DNA of 64,000 nucleotides from Amycolatopsis mediterranei (GTDB taxonomy: Bacteria; Actinomycetota; Actinomycetes; Mycobacteriales; Pseudonocardiaceae). Every line of letters begins with the position of its first letter. Position 1 is the first letter of the stretch. The position numbers were made by a program, and so were the translations under genes. The notes beneath the pieces are model-generated. The model worked only from the letters and a program-made list of their open reading frames with translations, was not told the DNA's origin and made no database searches. The stretch lies in contig NZ_CP100416.1 in assembly GCF_026017845.1 (NCBI RefSeq), positions 2,643,592 to 2,707,591 of the forward strand, in the 5' to 3' direction. This document shows, one piece after another, positions 15,452-24,088 of the stretch.

Positions 15452-16864
15452 GTGGAGATCCACATCGACCTGACCGGGACGCGCGGCCACCGCGACGCGA
15501 TCTACCGGCAGCTGCGCGCGGCGATCCTGGCCGGCCGGATCCGGCCCGGCGAGGCGCTCCCGCCGACCCGCGAGCTCGCGCAGCGGCTGGCGGTCTCCCG
15601 GACGACGGTCAGCGCGGCCTACGACCGGCTCACCGCCGAGGGGTTCCTCGCCGCCCGCGTCGGCTCGGGCACGTTCGTCACGGCTTCGCCGGTTTCCGCC
15701 GAGCCCGTGCCGGACGTTCCGGGCGTGCGGCCGCTGCCGGAGTGGGACGCCGTCCCGCCGCCGCCCGCCCCCTTCGCCCCGGCGCCGGAATTCGACTTCC
15801 GACCCGGCGTCCCCGACCTCTCGCTGTTCCCGTTCGACACCTGGCGGCGGCTGATCACGCAGCGGCTGCGGGCCGGCCAGGCCGATCTGATGACCTACGG
15901 CGACCCGCAGGGCCACGCCGCGCTGCGCGCCGAAATCGCCCGGCACGCCGGCGTTTCCCGGGACGTCCGTGCCGGTGCGGCGCAGGTCGTCGTCACCGCG
16001 GGCGCCCAGCAGACGACCGACCTCGTCGCGCGGGTGCTGCTGCGGACCGGTGACCTCGCCGCCGTCGAGGACCCGGGGTACCCGCCGCCGCGGCTGGTGC
16101 TCGGCGCGCGCGGGGTGCGGGTCGCGCCGGTGCCGGTGGACGCGTCCGGGATCGTCGTCGACGCCATCCCGGCGGGGACGCGGCTGGTGTACGTGACGCC
16201 GTCGCACCAGTACCCGCTCGGCCTGTCGATGTCGCTGGACCGCCGCTTGGAGCTGCTCGACTGGGCCGAGCGGAACGACGCGGTGCTCGTCGAGGACGAC
16301 TACGACACCGAGTTCCGCTACACCGGACGGCCGCTGGAACCGTTGCACAGCCTGGATTCCCGTGGCCGAGTCGTGTACGTCGGCTCGTTCTCGAAGGTGC
16401 TCTCGCCGGCGCTGCGGCTGGGCTTCCTCATCGCGCCGCCGTCGCTGGTGCCCGCCTTGGTCAAGGCCCGCTACCTCACCGACTGGCACGCGCCGAACGT
16501 CGAGCAGGCGGCGCTGGCGGCGTTCATGGCCGAAGGCGGGTTCGCCCGGCACGTCCGGCGGATGCGGAAGGTCTACCGCGGCCGGCACGAGCTCCTCTCC
16601 GCGGTGCTCGCCCGGGACTTCGCGGACTTCTTGACGCCGTTGCCGTCGACGGCGGGCCTGCACCTCAGCGCGGTCGCGCCGGCGGACTGCGGCCGGCTGG
16701 TCCGCGCCGCTCGCCGTCGTGGCGTGCGGCTGTACTCGCTGGGGGACTTCGGCGTGGGGGAGCGGCGGCACGGCCTGGTGTTCGGTTACGGTGCGGTCGC
16801 GGCCGAGCGGATCGAGCCAGGGCTCGCCCGGCTGCGGGCGCTGGCGGACGAAGGAGTGGCATGA
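15452..16864 (+). CDS. MocR/PdxR-family transcriptional regulator (GntR HTH + aminotransferase fold)
   Basis: 470 residues: a GntR winged helix (about 10-78, YRQLRAAILAGRIRPGEALPP, then RELAQRLAVSRTTVSAAYDRL) and a type I aminotransferase domain (about 110-465). The aminotransferase domain has the PLP-site pieces LVEDDYDTEFRY and SFSKVLSPALRLGF, whose Lys forms the aldimine. The family uses PLP or amino compounds as effectors. GTG 15452 fits a leaderless promoter; a GTG 24 nt earlier is in frame but would lie upstream of the -10. It overlaps the next gene (ATGA). The divergent DinB-like gene is a likely target. Confidence 0.92.
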   Translation: MEIHIDLTGTRGHRDAIYRQLRAAILAGRIRPGEALPPTRELAQRLAVSRTTVSAAYDRLTAEGFLAARVGSGTFVTASPVSAEPVPDVPGVRPLPEWDAVPPPPAPFAPAPEFDFRPGVPDLSLFPFDTWRRLITQRLRAGQADLMTYGDPQGHAALRAEIARHAGVSRDVRAGAAQVVVTAGAQQTTDLVARVLLRTGDLAAVEDPGYPPPRLVLGARGVRVAPVPVDASGIVVDAIPAGTRLVYVTPSHQYPLGLSMSLDRRLELLDWAERNDAVLVEDDYDTEFRYTGRPLEPLHSLDSRGRVVYVGSFSKVLSPALRLGFLIAPPSLVPALVKARYLTDWHAPNVEQAALAAFMAEGGFARHVRRMRKVYRGRHELLSAVLARDFADFLTPLPSTAGLHLSAVAPADCGRLVRAARRRGVRLYSLGDFGVGERRHGLVFGYGAVAAERIEPGLARLRALADEGVA

Positions 16865-17307
16865 CCGACGACGTGATGGTGGCGATCGACGCCGGTCTGC
16901 GGCAGCACATCGGCGGCGACCGCGCCGGCGCGTACGCGACCTTCGTGAAGCTGTGGGAATCGATCGGCGACGACGGCGACCCGCTGCACCGCGTCGCGCT
17001 GGCCCACCACCTGGCCGACGTCTGCGACGACCCGGCCGAGGAACTCGAGTGGGACCTGCGGGCCCTGGCGGCGGCGGATTCGCTGACCGATTCGCGGGCC
17101 CGCGAATACCACTCCTCCCTGGCGGTGCGTGGGTTCTACCCGTCACTGCACCTCAACCTGGGCGAGGACTACCGCAAGCTCGGCGACCTGCCCGCGGCGC
17201 GCGAACAGCTGGCGCTGGCCCGCGCGCGCCTGGACGCCCTCGGCGACGACGACTACGCGACCGGGATCCGGCTGGCCCTCGACGGCCTGGCCGAACGCCT
17301 CGGCTGA
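16861..17307 (+). CDS. Small TPR-like protein
   Basis: 148 residues, all-helical, with TPR-like units (ALAHHLADVCDDPAEELEWDLRAL and LHLNLGEDYRKLGDLPAAREQLALARARL). Similar actinobacterial proteins are annotated only as TPR or hypothetical proteins. ATG 16861 overlaps the stop of the MocR gene (ATGA), so it is coupled to it. No membrane segment or catalytic motif. Confidence 0.85.
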   Translation: MTDDVMVAIDAGLRQHIGGDRAGAYATFVKLWESIGDDGDPLHRVALAHHLADVCDDPAEELEWDLRALAAADSLTDSRAREYHSSLAVRGFYPSLHLNLGEDYRKLGDLPAAREQLALARARLDALGDDDYATGIRLALDGLAERLG

Positions 17308-17329
17308 ATCGGTTCGAATACCACGAAGA

Positions 17330-17358
17330 CGCCCCGTTTGCCGGACTTTCGCGGGGCG
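17330..17358 (+). terminator. Hairpin after the TPR-like gene
   Basis: CGCCCCG (17330-17336) pairs with CGGGGCG (17352-17358), 22 nt after the stop; the 15-nt loop makes it a moderate candidate. Confidence 0.4.
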
Positions 17359-17409
17359 CCGCAGGGCCCTAACCTGTGGTGATCCAGCTCACCGACGGGA
17401 AGGATCGCC

Positions 17410-17841
17410 ATGCGGATTGCGGATCTGCTGCGCAAGAAGGGGTCGGCGGTCGCAACGGTCACTCCGGAGACCACGGTGACCGCGCTGCTGGCCGGACTGG
17501 CCGACCACAACGTCGGCGCGATGGTGGTCGTCGCCCCGGACGGGTCGATCGCGGGAATCGTCTCGGAACGCGACGTCGTCCGGCGGCTGAACGAACACGG
17601 CCCGGCGCTGCTCGACGGCCCGGTGTCGGAGATCATGACGAAACTGGTGGCGAGCTGCTCCCCGGACGACTCGGTGGACCAGCTGTCGGTCCTGATGACC
17701 GAACGCCGCATCCGGCACGTGCCGGTACTGGCCGACGGCCGGCTGGCCGGGATCGTGTCCATCGGGGACGTCGTGAAGAACCGGATGGAACAGCTGGAGC
17801 AGAGCCAGGAACAGCTGCAGGCCTACATCGCGCAGGGTTAG
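17410..17841 (+). CDS. CBS-domain protein
   Basis: 143 residues made of two CBS motifs (about 8-60 and 72-125), each with the typical strand-helix signature (VGAMVVVAPDGSIAGIVSERDVV and IRHVPVLADGRLAGIVSIGDVV), forming one Bateman module that binds adenine nucleotides. A Gln/Glu-rich helix ends the protein. No effector domain, so it is probably a stand-alone nucleotide sensor. ATG 17410 has GGGAAGG 6 nt upstream. Monocistronic by appearance, with strong hairpins on both sides. Confidence 0.92.
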   Translation: MRIADLLRKKGSAVATVTPETTVTALLAGLADHNVGAMVVVAPDGSIAGIVSERDVVRRLNEHGPALLDGPVSEIMTKLVASCSPDDSVDQLSVLMTERRIRHVPVLADGRLAGIVSIGDVVKNRMEQLEQSQEQLQAYIAQG

Positions 17842-17846
17842 GAGCG

Positions 17847-17876
17847 GCCGGCTCGCCCGGAAGCGGGCGAGCCGGC
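17847..17876. terminator. Strong bidirectional hairpin between the CBS and DUF4139 genes
   Basis: A 13-bp perfect stem (17847-17859 with 17864-17876) closed by a GAAG tetraloop. It lies in the 39-bp gap between two convergent stops. Confidence 0.8.
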
Positions 17877-17880
17877 GTCG

Positions 17881-19431
17881 TCACTCCCGCCAGCCCGACA
17901 GCTCCACGCCCTTCGCCACGTCCACACGGTACGAGAGCTTCACTTCGCCCGTCGCACCCGGCGCCAGCGTCAGCTTCCACGTGAACTCGCCCAGCTCCGA
18001 TGTCTCCACCGGGGCCGGCGACGTCTTCACGTCCTTCACCGTGATCGTGTCGTCCCGCGAGACCGGCGCCTGATCGAGCACCGTCACCACGGCTTCTCGC
18101 GGCCCGTGGTTCACGACCGAAATGCGGTACTCCGCCTCCCGCCGTTTCTGCCCGGACAGCGCCGCCTTCGAAGCCGTGCGCCGGACCAGTTCCCGCTCCA
18201 CCCGGATCCGGTCGTCGACGCCCAGCGCCAGCTCCAGTTCCTCGCCGGGCGCCCAGGGCTCCAGCACCGTCGTCCCGACGAACTCCGCGTCGTGGAACAC
18301 CGAAGCGCGTCCCGGCCGCAGGGCGTGCTCCGAGGTGTTCTCCACCGTGGCGCGCAAATACGCCTCCTCCGCGAGCACCGGTGCCGTCACGTAGCCCAGC
18401 TCGGCCGTAAGCGAAAGCTGCGCCAACGTCGTCCGGTGTCCCTGCGCGCCGGACGGCACGGCCACCGGCCGCGAAACCCGGTAGGTGACCGCCGTCGCTC
18501 CCTGTTCGACCGACGCCAGTTGCGGCGCCATCGACGGCGCGAACCGCTTCCGCGCGGCTTCCGGGGCCCCGCCGCCCGAGCCGCCGTACGCCGCCGCGGC
18601 CACGAACCCACCCGGCTGCGGGAGGACCCGGTCCAGGTACCACGGCGAAAGTTCCGGCACCACCACCGCCCCCGCGGGCCGGGCCGTCGACAGCGCCAGC
18701 TCGCACTCCGGCCAGTCCTCGCCCGTCTGCTGGCTGACCAGCCCGTACGACATGACGGTGACGTCGGTGCCGCGCACCCGGATGTCGTAGCCCGGCTCCC
18801 AGGTCGCGTTGGCGACCACATAGGACAGTTCCAGCTCGGCTTCCGCGCCCGGGTCCGAGATCTCCAGCTCGACGATCACCGAGGTGCTGTCCCGGCCGGG
18901 CCGGTTGTCGTGCGCTTCGATCCGCCGGTCGAGCGCGGCGAGGTCCTCGCGCAGCCGCGCGATCCGCTCGCTCAGCGCCCGGCGCGCCTTCAACGCCGAG
19001 GCCAGCCGCGAACTCAGCGCGTCCGTCACCTCCGCGACGCGTGAAGGTTCGGCCGTGCCGTTGGCCAGTGCCTTCGCGAAGCTGCTGCCGCTGCGCTTCG
19101 CCAGCGACGTCAGCAGATCCACCTTCATCGTTTCGGCCGCTTCGTCGTCCAGGACGCCGTCGAGCGTGGCCTGATCGGCCCGCCGCTGCTCGACGAGCGC
19201 CTGCAGCGCCGGGTCGGCCGGGTCGGCGTGCCACTCGGTGCGGACGTCGACGCCGGTGATCAGCGCGGGCCCGGCACCGGTGACGCGGACCGAGCCCGGG
19301 TCGAGAGCCACGGGCAGCCCGGCGAATTCGAGGCGCGGCCCGCCGTCGAGCGGAGCCTTGCCCCGGCGGGTGATCCGCGCCCGCTCGGGGTAGACGGTCA
19401 CGGCGGTGATCGGCGCTTCCAGGGTCGGCAT
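17881..19431 (-). CDS. DUF4139-domain protein (mucoidy-inhibitor MuiA type)
   Basis: 516 residues. N-terminal beta strands (ITAVTVYPERARITRRG, a DUF4140-like motif) are followed by a coiled-coil/helical region (about 70-165, LSSRLASALKARRALSERIARLREDLAAL). The C-terminal DUF4139 has GLVSQQTGEDWPECELALSTARP and repeated WELGV-like strands to the end. No signal peptide or membrane helix, so it is probably cytoplasmic; function unknown. ATG 19431 lies 7 nt after TAACGT, suggesting a leaderless message, although GGAGG lies within those 7 nt. Divergent from the secreted S15 peptidase. Confidence 0.9.
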   Translation of the reverse strand: MPTLEAPITAVTVYPERARITRRGKAPLDGGPRLEFAGLPVALDPGSVRVTGAGPALITGVDVRTEWHADPADPALQALVEQRRADQATLDGVLDDEAAETMKVDLLTSLAKRSGSSFAKALANGTAEPSRVAEVTDALSSRLASALKARRALSERIARLREDLAALDRRIEAHDNRPGRDSTSVIVELEISDPGAEAELELSYVVANATWEPGYDIRVRGTDVTVMSYGLVSQQTGEDWPECELALSTARPAGAVVVPELSPWYLDRVLPQPGGFVAAAAYGGSGGGAPEAARKRFAPSMAPQLASVEQGATAVTYRVSRPVAVPSGAQGHRTTLAQLSLTAELGYVTAPVLAEEAYLRATVENTSEHALRPGRASVFHDAEFVGTTVLEPWAPGEELELALGVDDRIRVERELVRRTASKAALSGQKRREAEYRISVVNHGPREAVVTVLDQAPVSRDDTITVKDVKTSPAPVETSELGEFTWKLTLAPGATGEVKLSYRVDVAKGVELSGWRE

Positions 19432-19438
19432 GCCTCCG

Positions 19439-19444
19439 ACGTTA
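19439..19444 (-). promoter_or_regulatory. -10 element of the DUF4139 gene
   Basis: TAACGT on the minus strand, 7 nt before ATG 19431. Confidence 0.4.
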
Positions 19445-19516
19445 GTCTCTTGACACCCCCGCGGGCGGACCGGAAGTGTCTTCAGTCGTCCGCTTCGCCC
19501 GGCTTGGGGGTCTTGA

Positions 19517-21316
19517 GTGAAAGCCGCCGTCCTGCTCGCCGCCGTGCTTGCCCTTCCGCTGACCTCGGTCGCCGCGGAAGCCGCCGCCCCGCCGTCGCCG
19601 GTGTTCACCGGCGGCCAGGCGCAGCCGGTGTTCGACCCGGCCGACGTCGTCCGCGAGGACGTCTGGGTCACCGCGCCCGTCGACAGCGACCACGACGGCA
19701 CCGACGACCTCGTGCACGCCCAGGTCGTGCGCCCGCGCGCGACCCAGCAGGGCCTGAAGGTGCCCGTCGTCTACCAGGCCAGCCCGTACTACGCCGGCGG
19801 CAACGACGTCGCCAACCACGACGTCGACGTCGAGCTCTACGCGCCCGGGTACGCCCGCGGTCCGGAAGGCCCGCGCGTCGCCGCGCACGGCGTCGGGCCT
19901 GCCGCCCCGATCACCTGGCGCTACCAGGACTACTTCACCGCGCGCGGGTTCGCCGTCGTCTACGGCGAGTCGCTCGGCACCGGCCTCTCGACCGGCTGCC
20001 CGACCACCGGTGACGTCAACGAGACGATCGGCGCCCGCTCGGTCGTCGACTGGCTCAACGGCCGGACGCCGGCACGCGACGCGACCGGCGCCGCGGCGAA
20101 GGCGGACTGGAGCACCGGCAAGACGGGCATGATGGGCGTGTCCTACAACGGAACCCTGCCCAACGCCGTCGCCGGCACCGGTGTCGCCGGCCTGGAAACG
20201 ATCGTGCCGATCGCGGCCATCTCCAGCTGGTACGAGTACTACCGCCACGACGGCGCGGTCGTCGCGGCCGGCGGGTTCCAGGGCGAGGACGCCGACGTGC
20301 TCGCCGAGTACGTCTACACCCGCGCCGACCGGCAGATCTGCCGCCCGGTGATCGACGGGCTGACCCGCGACCAGGACCGGGTCACCGGCGACTACACGCC
20401 GTTCTGGGACGTCCGCAACTACCGCAACGACGTCGGCAAGGTGCACGCGTCGGTGCTCGCGGTGCACGGCCTCAACGACTGGAACGTCAAGTCCGAGCAG
20501 GTCGCGACCTGGTACGAGGCGCTGAAGGCCCGCGGCGTCGAGCACAAGATCTGGCTGCACCAGTCCGGGCACGCCGACCCGTACTCGCTGCGCCGCGACG
20601 TCTGGCTCGCGACGCTGAACAAGTGGATGTCGCACTACCTCTACGGCATCGACAACGGCATCCAGAACGAGCCGAAGGCGACGATCCAGCGCGAGGACCT
20701 GTCGTGGACCGACGAGGCCGACTGGCCGGCGCCGGGCACCGCCGACGTCCGCGTGTACCCGTGGCCGGGCGGCCGCGCGAAGGGCGCGATCGACACGCGC
20801 AACCCGGTGCCGGGCACGGCGGCCTCCGAAACCCTCGCCGACGACTCGTCGAAGACGATCGAGCAGCTGGCCGGGCTGGCGTCGTCCGGCAACCGCCTGC
20901 TGTACGCGACTTCGGCGGCGAAGCAGGCCGTACGCCTCTCCGGCACCGCTCGCGCCGACCTGGCGCTGGCGTTCGACCGGCCCGCGGCGAACGTCTCGGC
21001 GATCCTGCTCGACCGCGCCCCCGACGGCACGTCCCACATCATCAGCCGCGGCTGGACCGACCCGCAGAACCGCACGTCGCCCGCTGGCACCGAGCCGATC
21101 ACGCCCGGGCAGACCTACCGGATCGGCGTCGACCTGATGCCGAAGGACTACGTCCTCGCGGCGGGCCACCGGCTCGAGTTCCTGCTCGCCTCCAGCGACC
21201 ACGACTACACGCTGCGGCCGAAGCCGGGCGCCGGACTGGCGCTCGACCTCACGAAGTCGTCGGTCACGCTCCCGGTCACGGGCGGCAAGCCGGCGCTGCG
21301 GGCCGCGTTCGGCTGA
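19517..21316 (+). CDS. Secreted S15/CocE-family Xaa-Pro dipeptidyl-peptidase
   Basis: 599 residues with a signal peptide (1-23, LLAAVLALPLTSVAAEAAA). The N-terminal alpha/beta hydrolase has the catalytic Ser in GVSYNG near 210 and the ESLGTGLSTGC element near 155, which resembles the S15 region upstream of the nucleophile. The Asp and His are likely in VHGLNDWNV and LHQSGHADPY. The C-terminal jelly-roll domain (about 390-599) is typical of PepX/cocaine esterase. It should release X-Pro dipeptides or hydrolyse esters outside the cell. GTG 19517 has GGGGGT upstream. It overlaps the next gene by one base (TGATG). Confidence 0.92.
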   Translation: MKAAVLLAAVLALPLTSVAAEAAAPPSPVFTGGQAQPVFDPADVVREDVWVTAPVDSDHDGTDDLVHAQVVRPRATQQGLKVPVVYQASPYYAGGNDVANHDVDVELYAPGYARGPEGPRVAAHGVGPAAPITWRYQDYFTARGFAVVYGESLGTGLSTGCPTTGDVNETIGARSVVDWLNGRTPARDATGAAAKADWSTGKTGMMGVSYNGTLPNAVAGTGVAGLETIVPIAAISSWYEYYRHDGAVVAAGGFQGEDADVLAEYVYTRADRQICRPVIDGLTRDQDRVTGDYTPFWDVRNYRNDVGKVHASVLAVHGLNDWNVKSEQVATWYEALKARGVEHKIWLHQSGHADPYSLRRDVWLATLNKWMSHYLYGIDNGIQNEPKATIQREDLSWTDEADWPAPGTADVRVYPWPGGRAKGAIDTRNPVPGTAASETLADDSSKTIEQLAGLASSGNRLLYATSAAKQAVRLSGTARADLALAFDRPAANVSAILLDRAPDGTSHIISRGWTDPQNRTSPAGTEPITPGQTYRIGVDLMPKDYVLAAGHRLEFLLASSDHDYTLRPKPGAGLALDLTKSSVTLPVTGGKPALRAAFG

Positions 21317-21987
21317 TGCTGCCGGAGCGCCTCCGGGCCGACGTCCGCACGCTGTGGGACTACCACGACCTGCGCCACGGGCCGCGGCGGTCGGACGTCG
21401 GGATCGGGCTCGGCAGCCGCGATCCCGGTGTGGCCGTCCACACCGCGGAGCTGTTCCACGCCGGGTGTTTCCCGCTGATCGTCTTCACCGGCGCGAACGC
21501 CCCGACGACGCTGGAGCGCTTCCCGCGCGGCGAAGCGGTCCACTACCGCGAGATCGCCCTGGACCTCGGGGTGCCGGACGAGGCGATCCTGGTCGAACCC
21601 GAGGCCCGGCACACGGGGGAGAACATCGCGTTCACCCGGCGGCTGCTCGCCGAGCGGGGGATCGCGGTCCGGACCGTGACGCTCGTTTCGCGGCCCTACC
21701 AGCAGCGCCGGGCGTACGCGACAGCCAAGCGGCTATGGCCCGAAGGCGACCTGGTCTGCGCGGCGAAGGGCGGCTCGCTGGAGGACCACCTGGCCGGCAG
21801 CGAGGAGGCCGAGCGCGTGATCGGCATGCTCGTCGGCGAGACCCAGCGGATCACCGAGTACGCCGAGCGGGGCTTCGCGATCCCGCAGCGCATCCCGCCC
21901 GGCGTCGAGCGGGCGTTCGGCAGGCTGGTCCAAGCCGGATTCACGCAGCGGCTGGTCACTGTCCGCGATGGCGATCACTCAATGTAA
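21316..21987 (+). CDS. YdcF/SanA-like DUF218 protein
   Basis: 223 residues, a Rossmann-like DUF218 fold: VGIGLGSRDPGVAVHTAELFHAGCFPLIVFTGA, then EAILVEPEARHTGENIAFTRRLL and VTLVSRPYQQRRAYATAKRLWP. In the family the ARHTGEN stretch is the conserved core. Members are linked to cell-envelope steps or S-adenosylmethionine binding, but no reaction is established. No transmembrane segment here, unlike SanA. ATG 21316 overlaps the peptidase stop, so it is translated by coupling. Confidence 0.88.
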   Translation: MLPERLRADVRTLWDYHDLRHGPRRSDVGIGLGSRDPGVAVHTAELFHAGCFPLIVFTGANAPTTLERFPRGEAVHYREIALDLGVPDEAILVEPEARHTGENIAFTRRLLAERGIAVRTVTLVSRPYQQRRAYATAKRLWPEGDLVCAAKGGSLEDHLAGSEEAERVIGMLVGETQRITEYAERGFAIPQRIPPGVERAFGRLVQAGFTQRLVTVRDGDHSM

Positions 21988-22044
21988 CGATCGTCGCAGG
22001 TCAGGCGACTTACCGGCGTTCCGTCCGCTGCGAGAGGACCCGCC

Positions 22045-23442
22045 ATGACCTCGACCGCCGAACCCACCTTGGAGAGCCTGCGCACCCAGCTGTCCGGAGC
22101 CGTGCTGACCGACGGCGACCCCGGCTACGACGTCGCGCGGTCGGTCTGGAACGGGGAGATCGACCGCCGCCCCGCGGTGGTGGTGCGGCCCGCCGGGCCC
22201 GCGGACGTGGCGGCAGCACTCGCGTACGCGCGCGAAGCCGGTCTCGACGTCTCGGTGCGCGGCGGTGGGCACAACTACGGCGGCGCCGCGGTCGTCGACG
22301 GCGGTCTCTGCCTCGACCTGAGCTCCCTCGGCGCGATCGACGTCGACCCGGACGGCCGGACCGTCCGCTGCGGCGGCGGGACGACCTGGGCGCAGCTCGA
22401 CGCGGCCACGCAGGAACACGCGCTCGCGGTACCCGGCGGCACGATCAGCCACACCGGCGTCGGCGGGCTCACCCTCGGCGGCGGCTTCGGCTGGCTCACC
22501 GGCAAGTACGGGCTGTCGTGCGACAACCTGGTCTCGGTCGAGCTCGTCACCGCCGACGGCGAGATCCTGCGCGTGTCCGCCGGGCAGCACTCCGACCTGT
22601 TCTGGGCGCTGCGCGGGGGCGGCGGCAACTTCGGCGTCGTCACCGAGTTCGAGTTCCGGCTGCACCCGGTCGGCCCGATCGTCCACCTGGGACTGTTCTT
22701 CTACGGTCTCGACGACGGCGTGGCCGCGTTGCGCCACGCCCGCGAGCTGCTCCGGACGCTGCCGGGCGAACTCGGAGTGCTCGTCGCCGGGCTGAACGCG
22801 CCGCCCGCGCCCTTCGTCCCGGAGCCCTTCCGGTTCCGGCCGGGCTACGCCGTGCTGATCGCCGGTTTCGACGGTGAGGAGCAGCACGCCGAGGCGGCCC
22901 GGGCGGCCCGGTCCGGGCCGGCGCCGCTGTTCGAATTCGTCTCGCCGATCCCGTACGTCGAGCTGCAGCGGATGCTCGACGACGCCGCGCCGTGGGGCAT
23001 CCTCGCCTACGAGAAGGCCGCCTACGCCGACGGCTTCACCGACGAGGTCATCGAGGTGATCGCGGATTTCCTGCCGCGCAAGACGTCCCCGATGTCGATC
23101 ATGCCGATCTTCTCGATGCGGGGCGCCTTCACGGAGGTGGCCGACGACGCGACGGCGTTCGGCGGACCGCGGCGCGAGAGCATCCTGATCAACATCGACT
23201 CGCTCGCGGCCGAACCGGAGCCCTACGCCGCGGACCGCGCGTGGGTACGCGAGTTCTGGGCAGCGCTGGTGCCGGTCTCGTCCAACTCGGCGGGTTACGT
23301 CAACTTCATGGCCGAGTACGAAGCCGACCGCGTCCGGACGTCGTACGGGCCGGAAAAGTACGAGCGGCTGGCCCGGATCAAGGCGGCCTACGACCCGCGG
23401 AACGTGTTCCACCACAACGCGAACATCCCGCCCGCGCGGTGA
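22045..23442 (+). CDS. FAD-linked oxidoreductase, berberine-bridge type
   Basis: 465 residues: an FAD-binding type 4 domain (about 35-210) and a C-terminal BBE segment (RLARIKAAYDPRNVFHHNANIPP). Both covalent flavin links are visible, His75 in RGGGHNYGG and Cys near 158 in GKYGLSCDN, so the flavin is probably bicovalent. The family oxidises sugars or secondary metabolites with oxygen; substrate unknown. No signal peptide. ATG 22045 follows GAGAGGA by 8 nt. It converges on the response regulator with a 4-bp gap. Confidence 0.93.
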   Translation: MTSTAEPTLESLRTQLSGAVLTDGDPGYDVARSVWNGEIDRRPAVVVRPAGPADVAAALAYAREAGLDVSVRGGGHNYGGAAVVDGGLCLDLSSLGAIDVDPDGRTVRCGGGTTWAQLDAATQEHALAVPGGTISHTGVGGLTLGGGFGWLTGKYGLSCDNLVSVELVTADGEILRVSAGQHSDLFWALRGGGGNFGVVTEFEFRLHPVGPIVHLGLFFYGLDDGVAALRHARELLRTLPGELGVLVAGLNAPPAPFVPEPFRFRPGYAVLIAGFDGEEQHAEAARAARSGPAPLFEFVSPIPYVELQRMLDDAAPWGILAYEKAAYADGFTDEVIEVIADFLPRKTSPMSIMPIFSMRGAFTEVADDATAFGGPRRESILINIDSLAAEPEPYAADRAWVREFWAALVPVSSNSAGYVNFMAEYEADRVRTSYGPEKYERLARIKAAYDPRNVFHHNANIPPAR

Positions 23443-23446
23443 GGGA

Positions 23447-24088
23447 TCAGCCGGCGATGCCCGCCCGGTAGGCGAACGCGACCGCCTGGGCCCGGTCGCG
23501 CAGCCCGGCCTTGGCGAACAGGTGGTTCACGTGGGTCTTCACGGTCGCCTCGCTGACCACCAGGGTGCGGGCGATTTCGGTGTTGGACAGGCCCGCCGCG
23601 ATCAGCCGCAGCACTTCGAGCTCGCGGGCGGTCAGGCCTTCGACCTCCTTGACGCGCGGCGGGGCGCTGCGGGCGGCGGCTTCGACGAGCCGCCGCTGCA
23701 GCTCCCCGTCCACTGTGGACTGGCCGGCGGCGGCCGAGCGCAGTGCCCGCGCGATGGACTCGGCGTCGGCGTCCTTGGTGAGGAACCCGCGGGCGCCGGC
23801 GCGCAGCGCGGCCAGCAGCGACTCGTCGTCGGCGTAGGTGGTCAGCACGACGACCTCGGTACCGGGGTGTCCGGCGCGGATCCGCTTGGTGGCCTCCACG
23901 CCGTCGCAGCGCGGCATCCGCAGGTCCACCAGCACGACGTCGGGGTGGTGCTCGGCGACGAGCGCGAGCGCGGCCAGGCCGTCGGCGGCGGCGCCGACCA
24001 CCTCGACCCCGGGCAGCAGCCCGAGCAGCGTGACCAGGCCTTCCCGGACCACGGCCTGGTCGTCGGCCAGCACGACGCGCAGCGTCAC
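23447..24088 (-). CDS. Two-component response regulator, NarL/LuxR family
   Basis: 213 residues: a receiver domain (1-120) with the acidic pair in LADDQ, phospho-acceptor Asp near 53 in VVLVDLRMPRCDG, Thr in VVVLTTY and Lys in GFLTKD. A LuxR-type HTH follows (about 148-205, LTARELEVLRLIAAGLSNTEIARTLVVSEATVKTHV). GTG 24088 overlaps the kinase TGA (GTGA); an ATG 9 codons upstream, inside the kinase gene, is possible but less likely. Partner of the adjacent kinase. Confidence 0.95.
   Translation of the reverse strand: MTLRVVLADDQAVVREGLVTLLGLLPGVEVVGAAADGLAALALVAEHHPDVVLVDLRMPRCDGVEATKRIRAGHPGTEVVVLTTYADDESLLAALRAGARGFLTKDADAESIARALRSAAAGQSTVDGELQRRLVEAAARSAPPRVKEVEGLTARELEVLRLIAAGLSNTEIARTLVVSEATVKTHVNHLFAKAGLRDRAQAVAFAYRAGIAG

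Noticed and set aside
19449..19454. TTGACA as -35 of the S15 peptidase gene
   Set aside because: No acceptable -10 lies 16-19 nt downstream, so I did not call a promoter.
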